NCBI RefSeq assembly: GCF_014201715.1
Contig: NZ_JACHFD010000034.1
Coordinates: forward strand, 1 to 33,519
DNA length: 33,519 nucleotides
Reading direction: 5' to 3'
DNA from: Haloferula luteola
GTDB lineage: Bacteria; Verrucomicrobiota; Verrucomicrobiia; Verrucomicrobiales; Akkermansiaceae
Shown here: positions 1-9,458 of the stretch, piece by piece
Layout: each line of letters starts with the position of its first letter
How positions within the stretch are numbered: position 1 is the stretch's first letter
The notes under the pieces: model-generated
The model's input: only the letters and a program-made list of their open reading frames with translations
What the model was told of the DNA's origin: nothing
The model's database searches: none
Position numbers and translations under genes: made by a program

Positions 1-293
1 AAGAAGAGCGGGATCCTCTCGCGAACGTAGGGGGGAGATTCGCGGGAAGCATGGATTTGTCTGGTTATCAGACGCTTACCCCGAATCAAAAATCCAGTCA
101 ACCAGGAAGACTGTCGTAACCCATTGAAATCGAGAAATTCCCCGAAAAACCAGCCATTCACGTGAGTTGCGACATCCATCCCATGGTCAGCAACGAGCGC
201 TCCCCTTTTGTTTCTACGGCCGTCCCCAATCCCACCCGATTGGAGTAATAAGAACCAAGGCATGAGTTCCCGTAAAATCCTTCGATTCTTTCC

Positions 294-3137
294 ATGCGCT
301 CTCCACTTGCTCTCCTGCTCGCACTCCCTCTCCTCAGTGCCCATGCCCGTGAGGTGAAACTCATCAACGACCATTGGCAGTTCCATCTTGGATCCCTGGC
401 GAACATCGAGGCCGTGAAAGCGCCTGACCTCGATTGGAAAACAGTGAACCTTCCGCACGATTGGGCCATCGCCGGCCCCTTCGATCCAAGAGTCTCAGGA
501 GAACAGGGAAAACTCCCATGGAAAGGGGTTGGTTGGTACCGCAAATCACTCGAAATCTCTGCAGAAGACCTCGCCGCGGGACGTCGTGCGATTCTCCTCT
601 TCGACGGAGTCATGGCCAATCCTGAAGTTTATGTGAACGGTGAGTCGGTTGGCGGTTGGGAGTATGGTTACAATTCCTTCCATCTCGACATCACCGACCA
701 CGTCAAACCTGGAAACAATGACTTAGTAGTTCGCGCCAGTACCGAAAAACATCATTCCCGCTGGTACCCGGGAGCTGGGATCTACCGCAAGGTTCGCCTC
801 ATTCTCGTCGACCCCGTGCACATCCCCATCTGGGGCATTTCTATCACCACTCCGAAGATCACCGAAGATCACGCCACCGTGGATCTCGCGATCGAAGTCA
901 CGAACGAGACCGATCGATCTCAGATCGCGAGCCTGCACACCCGTCTTGTCGGACCCAATGGGGACACGGTGGCCGAGCAACAAAGCCCCTTGGAAATCCC
1001 CACTGGAACCTTCGTCATCCATCATCTCTCGCTCACCGTCCCCCAGCCTCTGCGTTGGGATGTTGATCATCCTCACCTCTACACCGCCGTCACCGAAATC
1101 CATCGCGAGGGTCTAGCGGTGGACACCGTCGAACAGCCCTTTGGCATCCGCACGATCGAGTGGACGGCGGACGACGGATTCCACCTCAATGATCGTCGCG
1201 TGCAACTCCAAGGAGTCTGCCTCCATCACGACAACGGCCCTCTTGGTGCAGCCCTGTTTAGGGAATCTCTGGTCCGCAAGCTCACCCTCATGAAAGAGAT
1301 GGGGGTCAATGCGATCCGCACCAGCCACAATGCCCCCTCTCCCGAAATGCTCGAACTCTGTGACCAAATGGGACTGCTGGTCATCGACGAGCTGTTTGAC
1401 AAGTATGGTCCGACGGCCAGTGCCCCCATCTCGACAAGAAATTACGTCGAGAACCACGCCGAGCGTGAAATCCGTCACTTCATCCGACGGGACCGCAATC
1501 ACCCCTCGATCATTCTTTGGTCCATCGGCAACGAGGTCAGCGATCTGCTTGCCGATCGCACCCCCCAGGCCAAGCGACTCACCACCCAACTCGTCGATTG
1601 GTTTCACCAATACGATCCCACCCGCCTCACCAATATGGCCTGCCACCGCACTGGCGGAGTGGACAACGGCTCCCTCGATGCGCTCGACACAACGGGCTGG
1701 AACTACGGCCAGAAGTATCTCGCTGCCCGCAGAAAATATCCCCACCAACCGCTCATTTACACGGAATCAGCGTCCGCTTTCAGCACCCGAGGCTACTATG
1801 CCTTTCCTCATCCGAAAAACCGCAATGACTTTGACAAGGATCATCAGGAATCCTCCTACGATCTCACCTCCGCGACCTGGTCGGACATTCCCGACGTCGA
1901 ATTCATGAGGATGGAGCGAGACCGCTACGTTGCCGGTGAATTTGTTTGGACCGGCTTCGACTACCTTGGCGAACCTACTCCCCATACCCAGGAAGCTCGG
2001 AGCAGCTACTTCGGCATCGTGGATCTCGTGGGAATCCCCAAAGACCGCTACTATCTCTACCGCAGTCACTGGAATCCTTCCGAACCCACCGTTCACCTCT
2101 TACCGCATTGGACATGGCCAGATCGGGTGGGCCAGGAGGTCCCCGTCTACGTCTATACCAACGGCGACGAGGCCGAGCTTTTCCTCAATGGCAAAAGCCT
2201 CGGTCGGCGGAAGAAAAGTTCATCCACCGCGACCAGCCTCTCTACCCACAAGCCCGCAAGCGCCTCTTCTGAGGAGTTCTTTCAGGATGCCGAGGGCAAT
2301 GTTCAGAAGGAGAACCGGGCCGACAAAGCCTTCGACGGTGATACCCAAAGCCGTTGGTGCGCAGAAGACGCGACCTTGCCGCAATGGCTTCAAGTCGACC
2401 TGAAGCAATCCACTTCCATTCCCTACGTCGCGATCACTTGGGAGAAAGCTGCCGCCGGCTATGAATACGAGCTTCTGGGCTCCGAGAATGGAGAAAGTTG
2501 GAAGCCCATCGCCCGTTCGAATCGCGCTCAGAATTCCGGCCATCGTGCGGTTCTCTACCCCGACGCCAAAGCCCGCTTCCTGCGCGTCAACATCACCCAC
2601 GTTCCCGATCGTTCATGGGCGAGCATCGCCGAGATTCGCGTGGAAACCGAGATCCCGAAAGAAGCGGAATTGTTGCAGGACCCCTACTATCAGGTGATGG
2701 ACCGCTACCGCCTGCGTTGGGAGAACGTCCGCTACGAACCCGGTGCACTCGGAGTCGTCGCCTACAAGGACGGCATGGAAATCGGCCGCGAAGTGATCCG
2801 CACCGCCGGTGCTCCGGCCGCACTCCGACTGACTCCCGAACCTGTCCATGGCGACGAGCTTCGCTACATTCTGGTCGAAGCCATCGACGCCGATGGCAAC
2901 CTCTGTCCTCAAGACATGCGTAGGGTCACTTTCACCGTCGATGGACCCGCCACTCTCGCCGGGGTCGGCAATGGCGATCCCATGGGGCTCGATCCCTTTC
3001 AAGATGCGAGTCATCCCCTTTTCTATGGCAAGGCAGTGCTCATCGTGCGCCGTGACCCGGACGGGCACGGCCCTGTCACCGTCCGTGCCACGGGGCAGGG
3101 CCTGCCACCGATCAGTTCGCCGCTGGAGTTCCGCTAA
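294..3137 (+). CDS. Secreted GH2-family glycosidase (beta-galactosidase-like) with inserted F5/8 type C domain
   Basis: A 947-residue protein that should hydrolyse terminal beta-linked sugars (beta-galactosidase or related) outside the cytoplasm. It begins with a signal peptide (residues 1-18, ending AHA). The GH2 jelly-roll sugar-binding domain follows (about 20-180), then the Ig-like domain (about 185-285) and the TIM barrel (about 290-590). The acid/base Glu414 lies in SIGNEV and the likely nucleophile Glu491 in IYTESA. The C-terminal part starts like DUF4982 (NGDEAELFLNGKSLG), is interrupted by a discoidin/F5/8 type C carbohydrate-binding domain (about 650-785), and resumes at YRLRW. The ATG at 294 puts the signal peptide at the N-terminus; no strong Shine-Dalgarno is seen. 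It is transcribed toward putA, and the two 3' ends overlap by 26 bp. The family is clear from the sequence. Exact substrate (beta-galactoside, glucuronide or other) cannot be read from it. Confidence 0.93.
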   Translation: MRSPLALLLALPLLSAHAREVKLINDHWQFHLGSLANIEAVKAPDLDWKTVNLPHDWAIAGPFDPRVSGEQGKLPWKGVGWYRKSLEISAEDLAAGRRAILLFDGVMANPEVYVNGESVGGWEYGYNSFHLDITDHVKPGNNDLVVRASTEKHHSRWYPGAGIYRKVRLILVDPVHIPIWGISITTPKITEDHATVDLAIEVTNETDRSQIASLHTRLVGPNGDTVAEQQSPLEIPTGTFVIHHLSLTVPQPLRWDVDHPHLYTAVTEIHREGLAVDTVEQPFGIRTIEWTADDGFHLNDRRVQLQGVCLHHDNGPLGAALFRESLVRKLTLMKEMGVNAIRTSHNAPSPEMLELCDQMGLLVIDELFDKYGPTASAPISTRNYVENHAEREIRHFIRRDRNHPSIILWSIGNEVSDLLADRTPQAKRLTTQLVDWFHQYDPTRLTNMACHRTGGVDNGSLDALDTTGWNYGQKYLAARRKYPHQPLIYTESASAFSTRGYYAFPHPKNRNDFDKDHQESSYDLTSATWSDIPDVEFMRMERDRYVAGEFVWTGFDYLGEPTPHTQEARSSYFGIVDLVGIPKDRYYLYRSHWNPSEPTVHLLPHWTWPDRVGQEVPVYVYTNGDEAELFLNGKSLGRRKKSSSTATSLSTHKPASASSEEFFQDAEGNVQKENRADKAFDGDTQSRWCAEDATLPQWLQVDLKQSTSIPYVAITWEKAAAGYEYELLGSENGESWKPIARSNRAQNSGHRAVLYPDAKARFLRVNITHVPDRSWASIAEIRVETEIPKEAELLQDPYYQVMDRYRLRWENVRYEPGALGVVAYKDGMEIGREVIRTAGAPAALRLTPEPVHGDELRYILVEAIDADGNLCPQDMRRVTFTVDGPATLAGVGNGDPMGLDPFQDASHPLFYGKAVLIVRRDPDGHGPVTVRATGQGLPPISSPLEFR

Positions 3138-6100
3138 GTTCAGGAAGCGGTGATCCGTGACGGTGCAATGTCCGCGTCACCGACTGCTCCTGGACATAGC
3201 GTAGCAGCTCGATCCGACCATTGTTCACCGGGGTGGCAGTCGAGATCCGCAGTCCGCACTTTGCCGCCTCCGCCCGCACTGTGCCCGGAGCATCGACCAC
3301 TCGCATCGCGCCATAGAGGCGTGGAGCCAGACGTTCGACCAGCTGCTTGTCCGACTCTCGGATGACCTGAAAGCCTCTCATCCAGTCAAATACCGGCTGG
3401 GAAGGGTCGAGCGAAAGATCCATGGCATCTGCCCGACGCCCCGTCGCCAATGCAGCCGCCACCATGCGACGCAAGTCCCGCTCCTCGGACGAGCGCAGTA
3501 GCACTCGGCCAAGAACCCGGTAGCGAAACACATTGCTCTCGCAAGCAAGAGCTGATGGATCGTGATCGACTGAAAACTCCCGTTGCCACCACCAAGCATC
3601 GCTCTCCGCCGCAACACGAAACTCGCCCGTCGAATCCAGCTCCAAAAACTCCGCCACCACCGCGGAAACAGGCGCCCGGAACTGCGGTTCGTCCGCATCT
3701 TCCCATTTTCCGAACTGGGCCACATAATTGGGGCCTCCTGCCTTTGCTCCCGGACCAAAGCACGACTTCTTCCATCCCCCAAAGGGCTGCCGATTCACAA
3801 TAGCTCCTGTGATGGGCCGGTTGATGTAGGCATTTCCCACTTCTACCGCCGCCTCCCATTGAGCGATCTCATCGGCATCCAATGAATGAATCCCTCCCGT
3901 CAATCCAAAGTCGGATTGATTCTGAATCTGGATGGCGTGGGCAATGTCTTTCGCTCGAATCAACCCGAGAGTCGGACCGAAACATTCACAGGCTCGGAAC
4001 CAGCCATCGGGCTTCACGCCGAGACGGATTCCCGGTGACCAAAGTTGCGGATTCCCATCCACCGGCTTGGGTTCCAGCAACCAGGATTCACCCTGATCCA
4101 GCTCAGTCAGCCCACGCTTCAATGCTTCTTCCGGGGGCCGGATCAATGGCGTCACCACCGACGCATAATTCCATGATCCTCCCACCGTCAGCGAGGACGC
4201 CGCGTCCCGCAGCTTCGCCATAAAGCTCGGATCATCGTAGAGTTCTGCCTCAAGAATCGCCAGCGACGCCGCCGAACACTTCTGCCCACCATGACGAAAG
4301 GCACTATATACGAGGTCTTTCACCGCCAGGTCCGGATCGGCAGCAGCACTGATGATCATCGCATTGACACCGGACGTTTCCGCCAGCAGGGGCAACTCAG
4401 GCTTCCAATCGAGAAACCGTACGGCAGTGTCATACCCCCCGGTCAGAATCACCGCACCGATGCGGGGGTCGGTGATCAGATCCCGGGCCACCGGTCCATC
4501 TGCACAGGGAAGGAACTGCAGCACCTCCCGAGGGACTCCGGCATTCCACAACGCTTCGACCATCGTCCAGGCACACAACACGGCCTGCGGGGCAGGCTTC
4601 AGGATCACCGAAGTGCCCGCCGCCAAGGCCGCCAGGACGCCTCCGCAAGGAATGGCGAAAGGGAAGTTCCAGGGGGGAGCGATCACCACCGGTCCACATG
4701 GCTCAAACCGAGTGCCATCAAACCAGCCCCCTGCCATCAGACTGCGGGCATAGTAGTTGGCAAAGTCCACCGCTTCACTGACCTCGGAATCCGCCTCCAA
4801 GACGGCCTTTCCCGCCTCCCGGACCATCGCGACAATCGCGCTTGCTCGCTGCCGCTCCAATTTCGCGGCGACTTCCAACAAGATCTCTGCTCGCTGCTCA
4901 AGCGTGCGTGCATTCCATTGGTCCCGAGCACCCTGGGCCGTCTCGATGGCCTCCATGGCTTCTTCCCAACTCGCCTGTGCGAAATCGCAAACCACCTTCT
5001 CCGGGCGGGATGGGTCATTGCTCTCACCCCGACTTGTGCCATCACGGAAGATGCCGCTTACCTGCAACGGAACCTTGACCGCTTCGGCCTCGCGAACCGC
5101 ATCAACCGGTCCGCGAATCCAATCCACATTGGTATCGACCGAAAAGTCCGTGTCGGCGGCATTCTCAAACGCATCGCTGAGCCGACTCGCCGTCGCGATC
5201 TGCCGACTCCTCTCCTGCTTGCGAAACGGCACCCAGGCCGTCGTCGGCACGGCATGGCAGCCATCGAGGAAGGTCTGAACCTGACGGCTCCACGCGGCAT
5301 CCCCCGGCTTCATGCCGAACAGGTCATGCAAGAAGTTTTCCGGAGAAGTGTTCTCGTCGAGGCGGCGAATCAGATAGGCGATCGCTGCTGGAAAATCCGC
5401 ATCCGAGACTACCGGCGCATAGAGCCGGACGGAGCCCGTCTGTTGCTTCACGCCGCGAGCCTGATGATCGGCCATGCCTTCGAGCATTTCGAAGCTCACC
5501 CGATCTCTCACGCCCCGCTTTTCCCGCAGCAGCAAGCCGTAGGCGATATCGAAAAGATTGTGGCTGGCCACCGCCACCTTCATCCCGGTGTTTTCCGGTG
5601 AGCACGCTTGCTGAAGCATCCGGCGGAAATTGGCGTCACTCTCGTGCTTGATCCCATACGGCGCCAAAGGCCAACCGTGCCATTCGGCATCAACCCGCTC
5701 CATCGCCAAATTCGCGCCTTTCACCAAACGCACCCGAATCGGTGCCCCTCCTGCCTCCACCCGACGCCGAGCCCAAACCTGCAACGCCTTTTGGACCGGC
5801 CATGAGTCTGGAAGATACGCCTGCAGCACAATCCCCGCCTCCAGATGATGGAATTCCTCTTCATCCAGAACCTCCACGAACACCGCACAAGTGAGGCGCA
5901 GGTCCCGGTATTCCTCCATGTCGAGGTTCACGAACTTCGCGCCGCCATCACTCTTCGGATTCTGCCGAGCTGCCCGATAAAGCTGGCGCAATCGATCCTT
6001 CAAAATATCGGCCGTTTCGCGGTCGGCGACCGGGTGAATCTGGCTGAAAAAGGCAGAAAGCTTCACCGAGATGGCTTCGCACCCAGGATCCGCAAGCCGG

Positions 6101-6642
6101 GCGAGATTGGCCTGCAAGCGATGGGTCGCCTCGGTCTCCCCCAAAACCGCCTCACCCAACTGATTGAGAATGAGCTCAAATCCTTCCCCTTTCCGACGCT
6201 GAATGTGTTCCGTCAGGCTCGTGGCCTCATCGCTGAGAATGACGTGCCGGCTTTCCTCCCGTAGGTGTTGCGTCACCCGTGGCATCACCATGCCGGGTAG
6301 CACTGCCGATGCCGCCGCGCCTGCCTGCAACATCGCCTTCTGGTGCAACGGCAAAAACTGAGGAGTCCCGTAGGTGGCGAGCAGATCCCGGAATCGTTTC
6401 GCCTGGCGCCGCGCCGTCGGAGGCCGCAGAACCTGATCGGTCATCGCAAAGGTGAACACACGGCCTGGCTCGTCCTCCATCAGGCGCGCCATTTGCGCGG
6501 CCCGGCGCTTCTCCACTGGAAGAAGTTGTCGGTTCGAAGCGACCAGCAAATCACCCGCTAGGGCGATCACTTCACGAGTATCCAGCTCCACTTCTGGAAG
6601 CTTTTCCAATGAGGTTTCCAACGGCAAAAGACCACGCCACAT
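3112..6642 (-). CDS. putA: Bifunctional proline dehydrogenase / L-glutamate gamma-semialdehyde dehydrogenase PutA
   Basis: This 1176-residue protein oxidises proline to glutamate in two steps: FAD-dependent proline dehydrogenase, then NAD-dependent gamma-semialdehyde dehydrogenase. The PRODH barrel (about 60-450) shows RLVKGAN, KHESDANF, ASHNLFD and FEMLEGM. The aldehyde dehydrogenase domain (about 520-1000) shows APPWNFPFAIP, the general-base Glu755 in AETSGV and the catalytic Cys789 in HGGQKCSAAS. A C-terminal domain (about 1015-1176) carries the YVQEQSVTRT flap known from longer PutA proteins. There is no N-terminal ribbon-helix-helix, so this is a non-DNA-binding (type B-like) PutA that cannot repress its own gene; any regulator lies elsewhere. 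The ATG at 6642 gives a normal N-terminus. The gene stands alone, convergent with the GH2 gene and 80 bp downstream of the VWA gene on the same strand. Confidence 0.97.
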   Translation of the reverse strand: MWRGLLPLETSLEKLPEVELDTREVIALAGDLLVASNRQLLPVEKRRAAQMARLMEDEPGRVFTFAMTDQVLRPPTARRQAKRFRDLLATYGTPQFLPLHQKAMLQAGAAASAVLPGMVMPRVTQHLREESRHVILSDEATSLTEHIQRRKGEGFELILNQLGEAVLGETEATHRLQANLARLADPGCEAISVKLSAFFSQIHPVADRETADILKDRLRQLYRAARQNPKSDGGAKFVNLDMEEYRDLRLTCAVFVEVLDEEEFHHLEAGIVLQAYLPDSWPVQKALQVWARRRVEAGGAPIRVRLVKGANLAMERVDAEWHGWPLAPYGIKHESDANFRRMLQQACSPENTGMKVAVASHNLFDIAYGLLLREKRGVRDRVSFEMLEGMADHQARGVKQQTGSVRLYAPVVSDADFPAAIAYLIRRLDENTSPENFLHDLFGMKPGDAAWSRQVQTFLDGCHAVPTTAWVPFRKQERSRQIATASRLSDAFENAADTDFSVDTNVDWIRGPVDAVREAEAVKVPLQVSGIFRDGTSRGESNDPSRPEKVVCDFAQASWEEAMEAIETAQGARDQWNARTLEQRAEILLEVAAKLERQRASAIVAMVREAGKAVLEADSEVSEAVDFANYYARSLMAGGWFDGTRFEPCGPVVIAPPWNFPFAIPCGGVLAALAAGTSVILKPAPQAVLCAWTMVEALWNAGVPREVLQFLPCADGPVARDLITDPRIGAVILTGGYDTAVRFLDWKPELPLLAETSGVNAMIISAAADPDLAVKDLVYSAFRHGGQKCSAASLAILEAELYDDPSFMAKLRDAASSLTVGGSWNYASVVTPLIRPPEEALKRGLTELDQGESWLLEPKPVDGNPQLWSPGIRLGVKPDGWFRACECFGPTLGLIRAKDIAHAIQIQNQSDFGLTGGIHSLDADEIAQWEAAVEVGNAYINRPITGAIVNRQPFGGWKKSCFGPGAKAGGPNYVAQFGKWEDADEPQFRAPVSAVVAEFLELDSTGEFRVAAESDAWWWQREFSVDHDPSALACESNVFRYRVLGRVLLRSSEERDLRRMVAAALATGRRADAMDLSLDPSQPVFDWMRGFQVIRESDKQLVERLAPRLYGAMRVVDAPGTVRAEAAKCGLRISTATPVNNGRIELLRYVQEQSVTRTLHRHGSPLPELSGTPAAN

Positions 6643-6722
6643 GACGGTATTTTTCTAGCAGGTTTCGAGCCGGGATAGCGGTCGAGAAATTCGCATCTTC
6701 TCCCGCTGCCCATAGGAAACGT

Positions 6723-8450
6723 TCACTCTGCCGGAACGATCTGGATGGGGATGCGTGCAATCACGCCCCCTCCCTGCTCTGACTGATAGCGGATCTCACC
6801 TTCGCCAGCTTCCGCGGGGGCACGCAGCGTCAGCGTCTTGCCATCTTTGGTGTAGGCGTATTCGGCGTATGCTCCATCTTCGAGGTTTTTCGGAACCAGT
6901 GTCAGGTAGTCCCCTTCATTGTCAGGACCTGTCCACTCAATCGACACCTCCGTTCCGGCAGTCACCGTCGCGGGAGCGCTTAAGGTAACCTTCGCTGCCT
7001 CGACTCGGAGCGGAATGCGCGCCAGCACTTTCCCCCCTTCTTCCGTCTGATAGCGAATCTCGGCCTCGCCTGCCTCCATCGGGGCGGGGACCTTCAATGG
7101 ATTGCCCAGCTCCGTGTAAGCGTATTTTCCATACGCTCCCTCTTCGGTGCCCTTGGGAACAATGGTCACGTAGTCGCCCGCGTGGTTCGGCCCCGTCCAG
7201 TGGATCTCCACCGCCGAACCGGCGACCGCCTGGTCCACCGCCTGCAAAGTGACTTCCGCCTTGGTGACCTTCAGGGGGATGCGCGCCAGCACTTTATGGC
7301 CATTCTCGGTTTGATACCGGATCTCTGCATCGCCTTCATTGAGAGGAGCTACCACCTTCGCCGGACTGCCCTGCGAGGTGTATTGATAGTGCCCCTCGCT
7401 ACCGTCCTCCGCATCAGCCGCCACAATGGTAAGGTAATCACCCGGGTGATCGGGCCCACTCCACGTGATCTCCACCGAGGCTCCTGCCACCACGGACGGC
7501 ACGGCTTTGAGAGAGATCTCCGACGCGACCACTTCGACTGCGGCCCTCGCAAGCACCTTGCCTGTCCGAGCATGGACGTAGCGCAATTCCGCAGGACCTT
7601 CATCCACAATGGAAAGCAATGTCAGAGGGCTCCCCCCGCGGGTATACTCGTAATTTCGGTAGGCCCCATCTTCGAGGTCCTTGGGCACCAACGTCAGGTA
7701 ATCTCCGGGTTCATCGGGGCCCGTCCAGCGAACTTCCAGCTCCGATCCAGCGATCACTGTTTCCGGCCCTACCACGCTCGCTTCGCCCGGTTCCTCCATC
7801 GGGGAGAGTTCCCGTGCAGGTTCCGTCAGCATCTCCAAGGCATCCGCCAAAGTGGTGGCATTGCCCGCTTTGAGGAACATCCCGCCTGTTGACTTCGCGA
7901 GACATTCCACCGACTTCGCCGCTCGGTCATCCAAGTCGAAGGCGACCACGTGCGCCGTAAAATCCACTCCCGTTTCCTCCAGAATCTGAGCCGCCTCGCA
8001 GGGATCCTGATCACAGGTCTCTTCACCATCTGTCACCAAAATCACCGTCGCCTTTCCCTCCGTCGACCGCAACGCTTCGGCGGCGAAAACCACCGCTGCA
8101 GTGAGTGGCGTCATCCCCTTCGGCTGCACAGCACGGACGGTCTCCTTGAAGGCCTCCCGATCCAGCAAAGTCGGCTCCACCAGCAGCTCAATGTCATCGC
8201 ATTTCCCCTTCTCTCGGTGACCGTAAGCCACGAGGCCCAACTCCGTCTCATCCGGAAGCTGATCGACCAACTTCGCCACCGCTTCACGAGCGATTTCAAT
8301 CTTTGATCTGCCCTCGATTCGGCCCCACATGCTCCCCGAGGCATCAAGAACTAAAATCATCTTTGTTGCTCCCTCCGCGGCTCGAACCGAGCCCATCCAA
8401 GCCCCCAAAATCCCCGCCATCATCCCTGCATATCTCACCGTTGTGCGCAT
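6723..8450 (-). CDS. Secreted von Willebrand factor A protein with four tandem 88-residue repeats
   Basis: A 575-residue exported protein. Residues 1-24 form a signal peptide (ending VRA-A). A VWA domain (about 29-210) has a complete MIDAS metal site: D36-S38-S40 in LDASGSM, T114 in KGMTPL and D141 in TDGEET, so metal-dependent protein binding is expected. From about residue 225 to the end run four copies of a beta-rich unit with the signature WTGP/WSGP, GDY-T-V, Y-YT, E-RY and VLARIP. The tryptophan codons of successive copies are each exactly 264 bp apart. ATG at 8450 is chosen because the signal peptide follows directly; an in-frame GTG at 8534 would add 28 residues before it. It lies divergent to the mutarotase gene (132 bp between starts). 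Similar VWA-plus-repeat proteins exist in other phyla, but their function is not established. Ligand unknown. Confidence 0.9.
   Translation of the reverse strand: MRTTVRYAGMMAGILGAWMGSVRAAEGATKMILVLDASGSMWGRIEGRSKIEIAREAVAKLVDQLPDETELGLVAYGHREKGKCDDIELLVEPTLLDREAFKETVRAVQPKGMTPLTAAVVFAAEALRSTEGKATVILVTDGEETCDQDPCEAAQILEETGVDFTAHVVAFDLDDRAAKSVECLAKSTGGMFLKAGNATTLADALEMLTEPARELSPMEEPGEASVVGPETVIAGSELEVRWTGPDEPGDYLTLVPKDLEDGAYRNYEYTRGGSPLTLLSIVDEGPAELRYVHARTGKVLARAAVEVVASEISLKAVPSVVAGASVEITWSGPDHPGDYLTIVAADAEDGSEGHYQYTSQGSPAKVVAPLNEGDAEIRYQTENGHKVLARIPLKVTKAEVTLQAVDQAVAGSAVEIHWTGPNHAGDYVTIVPKGTEEGAYGKYAYTELGNPLKVPAPMEAGEAEIRYQTEEGGKVLARIPLRVEAAKVTLSAPATVTAGTEVSIEWTGPDNEGDYLTLVPKNLEDGAYAEYAYTKDGKTLTLRAPAEAGEGEIRYQSEQGGGVIARIPIQIVPAE
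6735..7785 (-). repeat. Four in-frame tandem repeats of 264 bp (88 codons) inside the VWA gene
   Basis: The conserved Trp codons of the WTGP/WSGP motif sit at 7725-7727, 7461-7463, 7197-7199 and 6933-6935, exactly 264 bp apart each time. The copies are clearly diverged in sequence but have kept length to the codon, which suggests selection for fold rather than recent duplication. Confidence 0.88.
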
Positions 8451-8582
8451 GATGCTCGTGGATATACGATGAAGATTCTTCGCATGGAAGCCAAAGCCGG
8501 CGTCTCTGCATGACACAATAGGCATCGAAATCACACGCTCCCGATTTGTGCCCGAGCGGAAGAGACCTCAGTCTCCGCTGCA

Positions 8583-9440
8583 ATGGAGCCCACACCCAAG
8601 CTGCCCCCCACCGTCGTTCTGGTCGAAGCGACCCCCGGATACCCGATCCTTGAGATCCGCCATCCGCAATGCTTCGGCCGCTTGGCGCTCCATGGCGCCC
8701 ACGTCATGGAATGGCAGCCAGTTTCCGCCGATGCTCCCGTGCTCTACCTGAGTCCCGACGCCCTGCTTCAGCCCGGCAAGGCCATCCGCGGCGGTATCCC
8801 GATCTGCTGGCCTTGGTTCAACGCCCACCCCAGCGATTCCAGTCTGCCGTCCCACGGCTTCGCTCGTACCCACTTCTGGGAGCTCGAAGCCGCAGAAGAG
8901 GATGAATCCGGCGTCACCATCAGCTTACGCTTCCGATCCGGCGACCTTGCCGCCTATCTCGACGTCTACTTCGGAGAATGGCTCGAGATTGCCCTGGAAA
9001 CCACCAACCTCGGGGACGAGCCGCTACCCCTTTCCGGCGCGCTCCATACCTACCTCGCCATCTCTTCCATCGCACAAGTCCAGGTCGATGGTCTGAGTGG
9101 CGACCAGTACCTCGACACCGTCGGAGACCGCACCGAGCGCGTCCAAAGCGGTCTCGTCTACTTCGATCGCGAGGTCGACCGCATCTACGAAAATGACAGC
9201 AGTGCCCTGCTCGTCGATTCCGGATACGAGCGCGTCATCGTCGTCGAAAAAGAAGGCAGCCCCTCCACCGTCGTTTGGAATCCTTGGGTGGATAAGGCAA
9301 AAAACCTCTCCGACCTTCCCGACGAAGCCTATCGGGATTTTGTCTGCATCGAGGCCGCCATTTCCAACGATCGCGCAATCATTCTGGCTCCAGGAGGCAG
9401 CCATGTGCTCAGCACAACCCTTCGAGTCGAGGACCACTGA
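8583..9440 (+). CDS. D-hexose-6-phosphate mutarotase / aldose 1-epimerase-like protein (YeaD family)
   Basis: A 285-residue cytoplasmic protein (no signal peptide) of the galactose-mutarotase-like fold. It interconverts alpha and beta anomers of hexose 6-phosphates such as glucose 6-phosphate. Typical YeaD motifs are present: GKAIRGGIPICWPWF, SHGFART with His91, ALHTYL with His155, VVWNPW, and FVCIEAA with Glu257, the expected general base. The pair SHGFAR/H-YL plus the late Glu matches the family's catalytic arrangement, and the length is normal. ATG at 8583 is the only reasonable start. A small imperfect hairpin (about 8556-8578) sits immediately before it, with no clear Shine-Dalgarno. It is divergent from the VWA gene and followed by a 214-bp gap before CsbD. 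Sugar phosphate specificity is known for the family but not shown here. Confidence 0.93.
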   Translation: MEPTPKLPPTVVLVEATPGYPILEIRHPQCFGRLALHGAHVMEWQPVSADAPVLYLSPDALLQPGKAIRGGIPICWPWFNAHPSDSSLPSHGFARTHFWELEAAEEDESGVTISLRFRSGDLAAYLDVYFGEWLEIALETTNLGDEPLPLSGALHTYLAISSIAQVQVDGLSGDQYLDTVGDRTERVQSGLVYFDREVDRIYENDSSALLVDSGYERVIVVEKEGSPSTVVWNPWVDKAKNLSDLPDEAYRDFVCIEAAISNDRAIILAPGGSHVLSTTLRVEDH

Positions 9441-9458
9441 AATCCGCAGCCTGCACGA

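Noticed and set aside
1..293. Upstream region of the GH2 gene examined for a gene end or promoter
   Set aside because: Only a weak inverted repeat (CGCGAA 20-25 / TTCGCG 39-44) is seen; no convincing promoter boxes or coding remnant.
4291..5601. 436-codon open frame on the plus strand
   Set aside because: It lies wholly antisense to putA, whose family assignment is certain. Its translation is rich in Arg/His/Gly with no domain; such frames are common opposite GC-rich genes.
6735..7785. Regular repeats considered as CRISPR-like array
   Set aside because: The 264-bp periodicity is in-frame protein repetition within a clear coding sequence, with no short identical repeats and spacers.
8556..8578. 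Hairpin directly before the mutarotase start considered as a riboswitch or terminator
   Set aside because: The stem is short and imperfect (GAGAC-CTCA-GTCTC core), with no T-tract and no known aptamer features.
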